Source: Methylotenera_A sp040387515 (GTDB taxonomy: Bacteria > Pseudomonadota > Gammaproteobacteria > Burkholderiales > Methylophilaceae). From it: DNA of 38,664 nt. Below, piece after piece: positions 8,838-17,562 of this stretch (the first letter of the stretch is position 1; every line of letters starts with the position of its first letter). Where the stretch lies: NCBI GenBank assembly GCA_040387515.1, contig JAZKDP010000008.1, positions 1 to 38,664 on the forward strand, read 5' to 3'. The position numbers and the translations under genes were made by a program. Below the pieces are notes generated by a model. It was not told the origin of the DNA, made no database searches, and worked only from the letters and a program-made list of their open reading frames with translations.

Positions 8838-10697
8838 TTATTCGGGTTGAATCTCAAGTAGAGATTCATCTGGTGTAACCGTATCACCCTTGGTTACATG
8901 CACTGCTACCACGGTACCCGTTTTAGAGGCTTGAATTTCATTTTCCATTTTCATGGCTTCAATCACTAAAACACCATCACCCGCTATTACTTTATCGCCA
9001 ACTGCTACTTTTACCGCAACAATAGTCCCTGGCATTGCGGTTGTAACGCAACCAGCATGATGTGGGCGAGGGCGGCCATTCGCGGTTTTTGAGCCAGCCT
9101 TCTTTTTATCAACACTTTTGGCGCCATTACTTGTTGCACCGTTACTGGACACTTCAATTTCACTTAAAGTTTCAACTATGACTTCTTCTGCAATGCCATC
9201 GACTGATACGTAGAATGGGCGTAAATCTTCGCCTTCATGACCACTTCCAGTCAATTTGATATGGAAAGTTTCACCATGTAGCGTGACATTAAACTCATTA
9301 GGTGCAAAACGTGCAGCGCTGGTGTTAGCGGGCTCTTTGGTCAATAACGCCTCAGGTTTTAGGCTGCCAGCATTACGTTCTTGCAGAAAAGTTTTGCCGA
9401 TGTCTGGAAACATCGCATAGGTTAAAACGTCCTCTTCGCTTTTTGCGATGCGATCAGACTCAGCCTGCAATTTAGCCATTTCAGGCTCTAACAGATCAGC
9501 AGGGCGGCAAGTAATGACTTTTGCATCGCCGACCGCTTGTTGCTTAACTGCGGCATTAACAGGTGCTGGGGATTGGCCATATTGACCCAATAAATAATTT
9601 TTCACTTCATTGGTGACGGATTTATAGCGTGAACCAGTCATGACATTTAATACTGCTTGTGTGCCCACAATTTGTGAGGTTGGTGTGACTAATGGCGGAT
9701 AACCCAAGTCTTCACGCACGCGTGGAATTTCAGCCAGCACCTCATCCATGCGGTCTAGCGCGCCTTGTTCTTTCAATTGATTGGATAAGTTAGAAATCAT
9801 ACCGCCTGGCACTTGATTCACTAAAACACGTGTATCAACACCAGTAAAATCACTCTCAAATTGCCAGTATTTTTTACGTGTTTCGCGGAAGTAAGCCGTG
9901 ATTTCTTGTAATTTACCTAAATCCAAACCAGTGTCATATTCTGTGCCTGCCAACGCTGCAACCATACTTTCAGTGGTTGGATGGCTTGCACCTTCAGAAA
10001 AAGATGAGTTGCAAGTATCAATAATAGTGGCGCCATTTTCGATACTTTTCAGCATGACCATGCTAGCCAAACCAGAAGTGGCATGACTATGCACATGAAT
10101 CGGCAAGCTAACCGCGGCTGTAAGCGCTTTCACCAAATCTGCGGCTACTTGCGGCGTTAATAAGCCCGCCATATCCTTAATACCAATGCTATCTGAGCCC
10201 ATGCTTTCCAGCTCTTTTGCCATGGCAACGAAATAAGCAATGTCGTGCACTGGGCTGGTGGTATAAGAAAGTGTGCCAATAGCATGTTTTTTAACTTTTT
10301 TCACTGCATTAATGGCTTCACGCAAATTACGCGTGTCATTCATCGCATCAAAAATACGGAATACATCGACCCCGTTATCAGCCGATTTTTGAACAAAAGC
10401 ATGGACGACATCATCAGAATAATGGCGATAACCCAATAAATTTTGGCCACGCAACAGCATGTTAATTTGGCTGTTTGGTAGAGCTTTACGCAATTTAGTT
10501 AAGCGTTCCCATGGATCCTCTTTTAAATAGCGCACACAGGCGTCAAATGTTGCACCGCCCCAAGCTTCCAGCGACCAAAAGCCAATCGCATCTAACTGGC
10601 TACAAATTGGCAGCATATCTTCAGTGCGCAAACGCGTGGCAATCATGGATTGATGGCCATCACGTAAAACAAGTTCGGTAAGTTGTATTTTGCTCAT
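8838..10697 (-). CDS. oadA: Pyruvate carboxylase subunit B (carboxyltransferase plus biotin carrier; OadA-like)
   Basis: The 619-residue protein joins an N-terminal carboxyltransferase barrel (L-R-D-G-H-Q-S at the start, metal-binding H-V-H-S-H-A-T) to a conserved middle domain and a C-terminal biotinyl domain. The biotin-accepting lysine is about residue 583 in E-A-M-K-M-E-N. Proteins of this build act either in sodium-pumping oxaloacetate decarboxylase or as the B subunit of two-subunit pyruvate carboxylase. A biotin carboxylase gene lies just upstream, and no membrane OadB/OadG subunits are nearby, so the second role is favoured: pyruvate plus bicarbonate to oxaloacetate. ATG 10697 is chosen over TTG 10703. 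It lies 29 bases after the A-subunit gene, so one operon is likely. Confidence 0.9.
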   Translation of the reverse strand: MSKIQLTELVLRDGHQSMIATRLRTEDMLPICSQLDAIGFWSLEAWGGATFDACVRYLKEDPWERLTKLRKALPNSQINMLLRGQNLLGYRHYSDDVVHAFVQKSADNGVDVFRIFDAMNDTRNLREAINAVKKVKKHAIGTLSYTTSPVHDIAYFVAMAKELESMGSDSIGIKDMAGLLTPQVAADLVKALTAAVSLPIHVHSHATSGLASMVMLKSIENGATIIDTCNSSFSEGASHPTTESMVAALAGTEYDTGLDLGKLQEITAYFRETRKKYWQFESDFTGVDTRVLVNQVPGGMISNLSNQLKEQGALDRMDEVLAEIPRVREDLGYPPLVTPTSQIVGTQAVLNVMTGSRYKSVTNEVKNYLLGQYGQSPAPVNAAVKQQAVGDAKVITCRPADLLEPEMAKLQAESDRIAKSEEDVLTYAMFPDIGKTFLQERNAGSLKPEALLTKEPANTSAARFAPNEFNVTLHGETFHIKLTGSGHEGEDLRPFYVSVDGIAEEVIVETLSEIEVSSNGATSNGAKSVDKKKAGSKTANGRPRPHHAGCVTTAMPGTIVAVKVAVGDKVIAGDGVLVIEAMKMENEIQASKTGTVVAVHVTKGDTVTPDESLLEIQPE

Positions 10698-10726
10698 AAT
10701 CAATCGTCTTCTATTAAATGCTTTTT

Positions 10727-12145
10727 TTAAATGCCTTCGTGTGCCGCAATTGCTGCGGAAATCGCTGCTGCAATCAGTTCTGGAGGCAGTTCGGTTGCGT
10801 AATTAGTCAGCTCAGGATGCGTTTCTACAAAGCTGGTATTAAATTGCGCATTCTTAAAATCAGGATGTTTCATAATTTCTTGATAATACGGAATCGTCGT
10901 TTTGACGCCATAAACCACCATATCACCCAACGCGCGGCGACCACGTTCTACGACACCTTCCCAATCCAATGCCCAAACCGTTAATTTTGCGCACATGGAA
11001 TCGTAATAAGGGGGAATCACGTAACCTGTGTAAATGGCTGCATCCATACGCACACCTGGTCCACCAGGTGAGTAATAGCGTGTTATTTTGCCGAAACTCG
11101 GTAAGAAATCGTTTTTAGGATCTTCGGCATTAATCCGATACTCCATCGCAAAACCGCGGAAGCTGATTTCGGACTGTTTGTATTGCAAGGGCAAGCCATA
11201 AGCGATACGAATTTGCGCTTGCACAATATCCACACCGGTAATAGTTTCGGTCACGGTATGTTCAACCTGCAAGCGAGTATTCATTTCCATAAAGTAAAAA
11301 TGATTATTAGAGTCCAGTAAAAATTCCACTGTACCTGCATTTTCATAACCAACTGCCTTAGCCGCTTTTACAGCTAATCCGCCAATGTAATCGCGCTGCG
11401 CTTGACTTAATTGAGGTGAGGGCGCGATTTCGATAAGCTTTTGATTGCGACGTTGAATAGAACAGTCACGCTCAAATAAATGAATCACGTTGCCTTTGCT
11501 GTCGGCTAACACTTGCACTTCAATATGGCGAGGTGCGACCACACATTTTTCTAAAAACACTTCTGGCTTACCAAATGCTTTGCTGGCTTCACTAATCACA
11601 CGGTCATAGTTGCCCAGTAATTCTTTTTCAGAATCGCAGCGCCTGATTCCACGTCCGCCACCGCCATTTGTAGCTTTTAACATCACAGGGTAGCCAATTT
11701 TACTTGCTAGTTTGACCGCTTCTTCCAAGTTTTCAAGGTTGCCGTCGCTACCAGGTGTACAAGGGATACCAGCCTTTGTCATTGCGTTACGTGCTTGAAT
11801 TTTGTCACCCATTTGGCGGATAACTGCTGCACTTGGACCAATAAACTTAATACCACGGCGTGCGCAAATTTCTGCCAACTCTGGATTTTCTGATAAAAAA
11901 CCATAGCCAGGATGCAATGCATCACAACCTGCAGCCACTGCTACGTTAACAATATTATGTGCGTTTAAATAGCCGGCAACTGGGTCGGTACCGATGTTAT
12001 AAGCCTCATCGGCTTTTTTAACATGCAAGGCATGGCGGTCAGCCTCCGCATAAATAGCGACAGATTTAATGCCCATTTCGGAGCAAGCGCGTACAATACG
12101 CACTGCAATTTCACCCCGATTAGCAACAAGAATTTTTTTGAACAC
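10727..12145 (-). CDS. accC: Biotin carboxylase; pyruvate carboxylase subunit A
   Basis: This ATP-grasp enzyme carboxylates biotin at the expense of ATP. It shows the N-terminal K-I-L-V-A-N-R-G-E-I-A-V-R, the glycine-rich nucleotide loop K-A-T-N-G-G-G-G-R-G, H-I-E-V-Q-V-L and the catalytic-site E-M-N-T-R-L-Q-V-E-H. The likely start is GTG 12145 with AAGGG five bases before it, giving 472 residues, close to the family length. A much longer open frame reaches back to 12328, but it would overlap the divergent yceD gene and has no homology-like sequence. Location directly before oadA points to a two-subunit pyruvate carboxylase rather than the acetyl-CoA carboxylase subunit, though sharing cannot be excluded. 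Confidence 0.92.
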   Translation of the reverse strand: MFKKILVANRGEIAVRIVRACSEMGIKSVAIYAEADRHALHVKKADEAYNIGTDPVAGYLNAHNIVNVAVAAGCDALHPGYGFLSENPELAEICARRGIKFIGPSAAVIRQMGDKIQARNAMTKAGIPCTPGSDGNLENLEEAVKLASKIGYPVMLKATNGGGGRGIRRCDSEKELLGNYDRVISEASKAFGKPEVFLEKCVVAPRHIEVQVLADSKGNVIHLFERDCSIQRRNQKLIEIAPSPQLSQAQRDYIGGLAVKAAKAVGYENAGTVEFLLDSNNHFYFMEMNTRLQVEHTVTETITGVDIVQAQIRIAYGLPLQYKQSEISFRGFAMEYRINAEDPKNDFLPSFGKITRYYSPGGPGVRMDAAIYTGYVIPPYYDSMCAKLTVWALDWEGVVERGRRALGDMVVYGVKTTIPYYQEIMKHPDFKNAQFNTSFVETHPELTNYATELPPELIAAAISAAIAAHEGI

Positions 12146-12245
12146 TTGAACCCTTAAAGATATGCAACAAACCCAGCGATTGTAACACGCGGGTGCGGTC
12201 TGCAAAATAAGCACAAGGCCTAAAAATGGCTGGATTGATGAAAAA

Positions 12246-12776
12246 ATGAATAAATTAACCCCCACAATGAAGCCATTATTGATTAACAATCTTGAGTTTG
12301 CAGTATCCGAACAAGCTGTTTCAGGCAACGTAGAATTAACCGTTCTGCAAAGGCTGAATGAGCTGTTGGCGCTGCAAGCTGATCATCAGCAGCCTGCTAA
12401 TATTCAATATACATTAGCGGGCTCAGCAAAAAAATATAGCCAGCCTAGTTTGCATTTAACGATTGATGCAAATCTGCCTGCTATTTGTCAGCGTTGCTTG
12501 AGTGAAATGAATGTGCAATTGAAGCTAAGTTTTGACTATTTAATTAATGAGGCCGAACCAGTTGGATTTGATGAAAATGATGACTTGGATTGGTTAGAAG
12601 CTTCGCGCGAGATGGATGTATGGGAAGTTGTAGAAGACGAGTTGTTAATCGCTTTTCCAATTGCGCCAGTGCATTCGTCAGAGCATCAGCAAGAATGCAT
12701 ACAACATACGAAGCAAAGCGGAGAGAAGCCGAATCCTTTTGCGGTGCTTAAAGATTTTGCTAAAAAATCGAGCTAA
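12246..12776 (+). CDS. yceD: YceD/DUF177 family protein (23S rRNA accumulation protein)
   Basis: The gene encodes a 176-residue DUF177 protein. Homologues lie in front of rpmF across bacteria and are needed for normal 23S rRNA levels. The family core is visible as L-T-I-D-A-N-L-P-A-I-C-Q-R-C-L (one CxxC, about residue 80), the acidic D-D-L-D-W-L and D-E-L-L-I-A-F-P-I-A-P-V-H. The second cysteine motif expected near the C-terminal end is reduced to a single Cys in Q-E-C-I-Q-H. A second possible start is ATG 12267. It is divergent from the biotin carboxylase gene with a 100-base gap. Confidence 0.85.
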   Translation: MNKLTPTMKPLLINNLEFAVSEQAVSGNVELTVLQRLNELLALQADHQQPANIQYTLAGSAKKYSQPSLHLTIDANLPAICQRCLSEMNVQLKLSFDYLINEAEPVGFDENDDLDWLEASREMDVWEVVEDELLIAFPIAPVHSSEHQQECIQHTKQSGEKPNPFAVLKDFAKKSS

Positions 12777-12820
12777 ACATAGCGAATCATCATGTGGTGC
12801 TTGAATGTTGTGTGTTTTTG

Positions 12821-12850
12821 TTTACACGGGCTTATAAAATAAATTATAAT
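12821..12850 (+). promoter_or_regulatory. Sigma70 promoter for rpmF
   Basis: TTTACA (12821-12826, 5/6 to the -35 consensus) and a perfect TATAAT (12845-12850) are 18 bases apart. Transcription would begin near 12857, giving a leader of about 45 bases that contains the GGAG ribosome site before rpmF. Confidence 0.72.
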
Positions 12851-12902
12851 GCTGGATTAGCTATTTAACACACTTGCTTAAAGCATTTATTGGAGTTTTA
12901 TC

Positions 12903-13082
12903 ATGGCAGTTCAACAAAACAAAAAGTCACCTTCTAAACGTGGCATGCACCGTTCACACGACTTTTTAGTTAACCCACCATTGGCGGTTGAGCCAACAAC
13001 GGGTGAGACACATTTACGTCATCACATTAGCCCAACTGGCTACTACCGTGGTCGTAAAGTGTTGTCTACTAAGGGCGAATAA
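12903..13082 (+). CDS. rpmF: 50S ribosomal protein L32
   Basis: The 59-residue protein reads M-A-V-Q-Q-N-K-K-S-P-S-K-R-G-M-H-R-S-H, the standard start of bacterial L32, and ends with a basic segment (Y-Y-R-G-R-K-V). L32 is a small protein of the large ribosomal subunit. GGAG at 12892-12895 lies 7 bases before ATG 12903. As in many proteobacteria it sits between yceD and plsX, linking ribosome and lipid synthesis genes. Zinc-binding cysteines are absent, so this is the zinc-free type. Confidence 0.97.
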   Translation: MAVQQNKKSPSKRGMHRSHDFLVNPPLAVEPTTGETHLRHHISPTGYYRGRKVLSTKGE

Positions 13083-13156
13083 GTCCTTTCTCTGGTTTCG
13101 TTGGTTAAACCCTAGTCGTTAAATTATAGTGATTAATCAAATAGCTGGAACAAATG

Positions 13157-13210
13157 CGCCGTACTATAAACAGTGCGGCGTTTGCACATTTAGCATTTGT
13201 GCGCATTTTT
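13157..13210 (+). terminator. Probable terminator region after rpmF (two hairpins)
   Basis: The first hairpin pairs CGCCGTACT (13157-13165) with AGTGCGGCG (13172-13180), nine pairs including one G-T, loop of six. A weaker one pairs GCACA (13184-13188) with TGTGC (13198-13202), followed by a T-run at 13206-13210. Together they probably end or attenuate rpmF transcription before the plsX promoter. Confidence 0.5.
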
Positions 13211-13248
13211 CGTTTCATCCCCTAAATTATTGTTTGGTGGCTTAATTG

Positions 13249-13277
13249 TTGACAAGCATTTCATCTGACTTTCTAAT
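13249..13277 (+). promoter_or_regulatory. Sigma70 promoter abutting the plsX start codon
   Basis: A perfect TTGACA (13249-13254) and TCTAAT (13272-13277, 5/6) are separated by exactly 17 bases. The predicted start of transcription, 7 bases after the -10 box, coincides with the A of the plsX ATG at 13284. Confidence 0.68.
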
Positions 13278-13283
13278 ACTTTA

Positions 13284-14348
13284 ATGGATATTACTATTGC
13301 GATAGATGCGATGGGTGGCGATCACGGCCCTCACGTAACCGTTCCTGCCGCCTTAAAGGCACTTAAGGAAGACGACCTGCTCAATATTGTGCTGGTAGGT
13401 TTGGAAGATGTTATTCAAGCTGAACTAAAAGCACATAAATCCAGCACCAGCCCTCGTTTGCGTATTCATCCTACAACGGAAGTTGTGTTAATGGATGAGT
13501 CACCACAAAGCGCATTGAAAAATAAAAAAGATTCTTCCATGCGCGTAGCGATTAATCTCGTTAAAAGCGGCGAGGCGAATGCCTGCGTAAGCGCTGGCAA
13601 TACGGGTGCGCTAATGGCGACTGCGCGTTTTGTATTGAAAACTTTGCCAGGTATTGATAGACCTGCGATTGCATCTTCACTACCTTCCGAAAAAGGTAAA
13701 ACCTACATGCTGGATTTGGGTGCGAATGCAGACTGTACACCACAGCATTTATTGCAGTTTGCGGTAATGGGCGCCATGTTAGTCAGTTGTGTTGAGCATA
13801 AACCCAACCCAACCGTTGGTTTGCTAAATATTGGTTCTGAAGATATCAAGGGTAATGAAGTAGTGAAGCAGGCGGCTGAATTGTTGCGCGCTAGCCATCT
13901 TAATTTTTACGGCAATATTGAAGGTGATGATATATTTAAAGGTACAACTGATTTGGTTGTGTGCGATGGTTTTGTGGGTAATGTAGCACTTAAAACCACA
14001 GAGGGTTTGGCGCACATGATGGGCAAGTTTTTAACGATGGAATTCAAAAGAAGCTGGCTTACTAAGTTAATGGCGCTAGGCGCGATGCCAGTATTAAAAG
14101 CGTTTAAAAATCGTTTGGATCCGCGTCGCTACAATGGCGCGAGCTTTTTAGGTCTGCGCGGTATCGTGGTAAAAAGTCATGGCGGTGCCGATGAGCTGGC
14201 TTTCTATTATGCATTACACGTAGCAATCGAAGAGGCGCGCAGTGGTGTCTTGCGACGCATTACAGAGCAATTAGAAATCGAACACATACAGCCACAAAAT
14301 AGCGCATTAAATGCAAATAATTTGGCAGATGAAGGTATTAACCCATGA
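13284..14348 (+). CDS. plsX: Phosphate acyltransferase PlsX
   Basis: PlsX converts acyl-ACP and phosphate to acyl-phosphate, the substrate of PlsY in phosphatidic acid synthesis, at the membrane surface. The N-terminal A-I-D-A-M-G-G-D-H-G-P block is diagnostic. S-A-G-N-T-G-A-L-M-A and V-V-C-D-G-F-V-G-N-V-A-L-K follow as expected. At 354 residues it is a normal length. There is no Shine-Dalgarno sequence before ATG 13284, in line with the promoter placed directly upstream. The stop overlaps the fabH start by four bases (ATGA), so the two are translationally coupled. Confidence 0.97.
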   Translation: MDITIAIDAMGGDHGPHVTVPAALKALKEDDLLNIVLVGLEDVIQAELKAHKSSTSPRLRIHPTTEVVLMDESPQSALKNKKDSSMRVAINLVKSGEANACVSAGNTGALMATARFVLKTLPGIDRPAIASSLPSEKGKTYMLDLGANADCTPQHLLQFAVMGAMLVSCVEHKPNPTVGLLNIGSEDIKGNEVVKQAAELLRASHLNFYGNIEGDDIFKGTTDLVVCDGFVGNVALKTTEGLAHMMGKFLTMEFKRSWLTKLMALGAMPVLKAFKNRLDPRRYNGASFLGLRGIVVKSHGGADELAFYYALHVAIEEARSGVLRRITEQLEIEHIQPQNSALNANNLADEGINP

Positions 14349-15304
14349 CCAAATTAAACCCTATTCACGCAAAAATAACAGGAACTGGCAGCTATTTACC
14401 GCAAAAAATCTTAAGCAATGCTGATTTAGAAAAAATGGTGGATACCACTGATGAGTGGATTTTTACCCGTACCGGCATTCGCGAAAGACACATAGCAGCT
14501 GAAAATGAATTCACCAGCGATTTAGCGTTTATTGCCGCGCAAAATGCGATTGCAAGTGCGGGCATTAATGCAAATGACATTGATTTGATTATTATTGCAA
14601 CCACCACGCCGGATAAGATATTTCCAAGCGTTGCGACGATGGTGCAAAGTAAATTAGGCGTTTCTGGTTGTCCAGCATTTGATATTCAAGCGGTCTGTAG
14701 CGGCTTTGTATATGCGCTGGCAACGGCGGATAATTTTATTAAAGCGAGCAGTGCAAAATGCGCGCTAGTCATTGGCGCAGAAACGTTTTCGCGCATTACC
14801 GATTACTCTGACAGGGGTAATTGCATTTTGTGGGGTGATGGCGCAGGTGCCGTTATATTGCAAGCTTCATCTGAGGTAGGCATTATTTCTACACATTTAC
14901 ACGCAGATGGCAGCTATGAAAAGATGTTGCATGTGCCACGCAATGCGAATGGGCCTGATACGGTATTAATGGAAGGCAATGCGGTGTTTAAGATGGCCGT
15001 GAATACGCTAGATCAAATTGTAGATGAAACATTGTCTGCAAATGGTATGCAAAAAAGCGATATTGACTGGCTGGTGCCACATCAAGCCAATATTCGGATT
15101 TTGCAAGCGACTGCAAAAAAACTCGATATGAGCATGGATAAAGTGGTTGTAACGGTCGATAAACATGGTAATACTTCTGCAGCATCCATTCCCTTAGCAC
15201 TAGACGTTGCTGTGCGCGATGGGCGCATTAAGCGCGGAGATGTTATTTTAATGGAAGCTTTTGGTGGCGGTTTTACTTGGGGATCGGCGCTTATTCGTTA
15301 TTAA
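14345..15304 (+). CDS. fabH: 3-oxoacyl-ACP synthase III (FabH)
   Basis: FabH starts fatty acid synthesis by condensing acetyl-CoA with malonyl-ACP. The catalytic triad can be placed: Cys118 in Q-A-V-C-S-G-F, His246 in V-P-H-Q-A-N-I and Asn276 in H-G-N-T-S-A-A-S. G-G-G-F-T-W-G near the C-terminus is also typical. Length 319 is standard. The start overlaps plsX by four bases. Confidence 0.97.
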   Translation: MTKLNPIHAKITGTGSYLPQKILSNADLEKMVDTTDEWIFTRTGIRERHIAAENEFTSDLAFIAAQNAIASAGINANDIDLIIIATTTPDKIFPSVATMVQSKLGVSGCPAFDIQAVCSGFVYALATADNFIKASSAKCALVIGAETFSRITDYSDRGNCILWGDGAGAVILQASSEVGIISTHLHADGSYEKMLHVPRNANGPDTVLMEGNAVFKMAVNTLDQIVDETLSANGMQKSDIDWLVPHQANIRILQATAKKLDMSMDKVVVTVDKHGNTSAASIPLALDVAVRDGRIKRGDVILMEAFGGGFTWGSALIRY

Positions 15305-15361
15305 GCCTCAATCGACATCACTCCTTAATTAAGCAAAAGAACCAAAATAAAGAACTCGATA

Positions 15362-16291
15362 ATGAATCAATTTGCATTTTTCTTCCCAGGTCAAGGTTCA
15401 CAATCCGTTGGTATGATGAGCGGGTTTGGCGATAATCCTGTTATTAAACAAACATTTGCTGAAGCCTCTGATATCTTAGGTCTTGACTTCTGGGCAATGG
15501 CAACAGAGCCAAATGAGCTGTTAAATTTAACGCAACATACGCAACCTTTAATGTTGACTGCAGGCATTGCTACTTGGCGAGCATATATCCAAGCAGGTGG
15601 TTCGCAACCGAGCATTCTTGCAGGTCACAGCTTAGGTGAATATGCGGCTTTAGTTGCAGCAGGTTCAATCAGCTTTGCAAATGCTTTGCCTTTAGTAAAA
15701 TATCGTGCTGAAGTGATGCAAAGTGCAGTACCTGAAGGTGTGGGCGCGATGGCGGCCATACTCGGTCTGGAGGATGAAGCTGTACGCGCTGTTTGTATTG
15801 AAGCTGCCCAAAATGAGGTCTGTGAGCCTGTTAATTTTAACTCACCGGGGCAAGTAGTGATTGCCGGCAATAAAGCCGCGGTAGAGCGCGGTATGGAAAT
15901 TGCCAAAGCAAAAGGTGCAAAGCGCGCACTAGCATTGCCTGTCAGTGTGCCATCCCATTGCGCATTAATGAAACCAGCGGCAGAAAAACTTGCTGTGTAT
16001 TTAGCCGATGTAGCCGTACATGTACCACAAATCCCCGTTATACATAATGCGGATGTCGCCAGTTATTTAACAGCGGATGAAATCAAGCAAGCGTTAGTGC
16101 GCCAACTTTATAGTCCAGTACGCTGGGTAGAGAGCGTACAAGCGATTTCCGCAAAAAGTATTACCAATAGCGCGGAATGTGGTCCAGGGAAAGTGTTGAC
16201 AGGTCTGACTAAACGGATAGTTGCAGAGCTTTCATGTGTTGCGCTTATTTCAAATGAAGCTATTTCTGAATTTATTGCTAATAATAAATAA
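15362..16291 (+). CDS. fabD: Malonyl-CoA:ACP transacylase (FabD)
   Basis: FabD loads malonyl groups onto ACP for chain extension. The N-terminal F-P-G-Q-G-S-Q and the nucleophile elbow G-H-S-L-G-E with Ser90 are present. The partner His199 is in V-P-S-H-C. Length 309 agrees with the family. It follows fabH after a 57-base gap with no hairpin or convincing promoter, so it probably belongs to the same transcript. Confidence 0.97.
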   Translation: MNQFAFFFPGQGSQSVGMMSGFGDNPVIKQTFAEASDILGLDFWAMATEPNELLNLTQHTQPLMLTAGIATWRAYIQAGGSQPSILAGHSLGEYAALVAAGSISFANALPLVKYRAEVMQSAVPEGVGAMAAILGLEDEAVRAVCIEAAQNEVCEPVNFNSPGQVVIAGNKAAVERGMEIAKAKGAKRALALPVSVPSHCALMKPAAEKLAVYLADVAVHVPQIPVIHNADVASYLTADEIKQALVRQLYSPVRWVESVQAISAKSITNSAECGPGKVLTGLTKRIVAELSCVALISNEAISEFIANNK

Positions 16292-16325
16292 TCATTCTAA
16301 ATCAGTTAATTAAAGGGTTTATTTA

Positions 16326-17081
16326 ATGTCAAACATTCAAATATTAAGTGGTCAGATTGCCTTGGTGACTGGAGCAAGCCGCGGTATTGGCGCGGCTATT
16401 GCTGCCGAGCTTGGTCAGCAAGGTGCAACCGTTATTGGCACAGCAACTAGTCTTAGCGGTGCAGAAAATATCAATGCCAGCTTTAAAAAGGCCGGTATCA
16501 AAGGTCTTGGCATGGCATTGGATGTGAATGACGCTACGCAAGTTGAATCCGTATTAAAAGAGATTGCTGCACAATTTGGCGATGTTTCAATATTAGTGAA
16601 TAACGCTGGCATTACCCGTGATACTTTATTAATGCGAATGGGCGATGATGATTGGGATGCGGTGATTTCAACCAATTTAAAATCAGTTTTCCGCATGAGC
16701 CAAGCTGTTTTACGCCCGATGATGAAAGCACGTACAGGCCGTATTATCAGTATTTCAAGCGTTGTAGGGCACATGGGCAACGCCGGGCAAACTAATTATG
16801 CTGCGGCCAAAGCTGGCATGAGCGGCTTTACTAAGTCGTTAGCTGCTGAAGTCGGTAGCCGCAATATTACTGTTAACTGTGTTGCACCTGGTTTTATCGA
16901 AACCGATATGACAGCGGAGCTACCAGAAGCTATTAAAACCAAAATGCTAGAGCGTGTACCGCTTGCACGCTTGGGCAATGTAAAAGAAATCGCAGCAACA
17001 GTGGCATTTTTAGCTTCACCAAATGCAGCCTATATTACTGGTGAAACCATTCATGTGAATGGTGGCATGTACATGGCTTAA
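16326..17081 (+). CDS. fabG: 3-oxoacyl-ACP reductase (FabG)
   Basis: FabG is the NADPH-dependent short-chain dehydrogenase that reduces 3-oxoacyl-ACP. The cofactor motif T-G-A-S-R-G-I-G is at residues 15-22, N-N-A-G near 92. The catalytic Ser144, Tyr158 and Lys162 are in S-I-S-S-V and N-Y-A-A-A-K. The C-terminal I-T-G-E-T-I-H-V-N-G-G-M is the usual FabG ending. Length is 251. Position between fabD and acpP distinguishes it from other SDRs such as the one at 31187. Confidence 0.96.
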   Translation: MSNIQILSGQIALVTGASRGIGAAIAAELGQQGATVIGTATSLSGAENINASFKKAGIKGLGMALDVNDATQVESVLKEIAAQFGDVSILVNNAGITRDTLLMRMGDDDWDAVISTNLKSVFRMSQAVLRPMMKARTGRIISISSVVGHMGNAGQTNYAAAKAGMSGFTKSLAAEVGSRNITVNCVAPGFIETDMTAELPEAIKTKMLERVPLARLGNVKEIAATVAFLASPNAAYITGETIHVNGGMYMA

Positions 17082-17147
17082 GCTTGGCTTAAGTTAAGTT
17101 TTAATCAATTTTGTTACAGTAATCAGCATTAATATTGAAAAGCTTTT

Positions 17148-17175
17148 TTGTTTTATTCTAGAGTTTTGTTAGAAT
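17148..17175 (+). promoter_or_regulatory. Possible acpP promoter
   Basis: TAGAAT at 17170-17175 (5/6 to the -10 consensus) lies 16 bases after a poor -35 (TTGTTT, 17148-17153). acpP is normally transcribed strongly from its own promoter, and this is the best candidate in the 154-base gap after fabG. Confidence 0.4.
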
Positions 17176-17235
17176 ACGCACTTAGCCTAACTATACTGAT
17201 GTAGGTTGCTAATTTTTAATCAAAGGGGTATTTAG

Positions 17236-17472
17236 ATGTCTGACATCGAACAACGTGTAAGAAAAATCGTTTGCGAACAATTAGGTGCAAATGACGCTGA
17301 TGTAAAAAATGCATCATCATTTGTGGATGATTTAGGTGCTGATTCATTGGATACAGTGGAATTAGTAATGGCACTTGAAGAAGAATTTGATTGTGAAATT
17401 CCAGATGATCAAGCGGAAAAAATCACGACAGTGCAACAAGCGATTGACTACGTCAACGCAAATCTCAAATAA
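17236..17472 (+). CDS. acpP: Acyl carrier protein
   Basis: The 78-residue acidic protein carries the growing acyl chain on a phosphopantetheine arm attached to Ser37 in G-A-D-S-L-D-T-V-E-L. Helix II (L-D-T-V-E-L-V-M-A-L-E-E-E-F) is that of type II ACP. A strong AAGGGG (17222-17227) precedes the ATG. It supplies the Fab, Lpx and PlsX enzymes encoded around it. Two hairpins follow before fabF. Confidence 0.98.
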   Translation: MSDIEQRVRKIVCEQLGANDADVKNASSFVDDLGADSLDTVELVMALEEEFDCEIPDDQAEKITTVQQAIDYVNANLK

Positions 17473-17491
17473 ATTCAATATCCCTACATTT

Positions 17492-17514
17492 TCAGCCCTA
17501 AGTTTGAGGGCTGA
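17492..17514 (+). terminator. First hairpin after acpP
   Basis: TCAGCCCT (17492-17499) pairs perfectly with AGGGCTGA (17507-17514) around a 7-base loop, followed by a short T-rich tail (TTCTTT). It looks like a terminator or attenuator that lowers fabF relative to acpP. Confidence 0.6.
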
Positions 17515-17534
17515 TTCTTTGTTGAGCAAATATT

Positions 17535-17562
17535 AAAAGTCATGCAAGTAAGCATGACTTTT
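17535..17562 (+). terminator. Second hairpin between acpP and fabF
   Basis: A perfect 11-bp repeat (AAAAGTCATGC at 17535-17545 and GCATGACTTTT at 17552-17562) has a 6-base loop. The T-run is inside the stem rather than after it, so it may act as a weak bidirectional terminator or an mRNA-stabilising 3' structure. Confidence 0.5.

Noticed and set aside
12146..12328. N-terminal extension of the biotin carboxylase back to 12328
   Set aside because: It would overlap yceD on the other strand, has no ribosome site, and the family N-terminus begins at GTG 12145.
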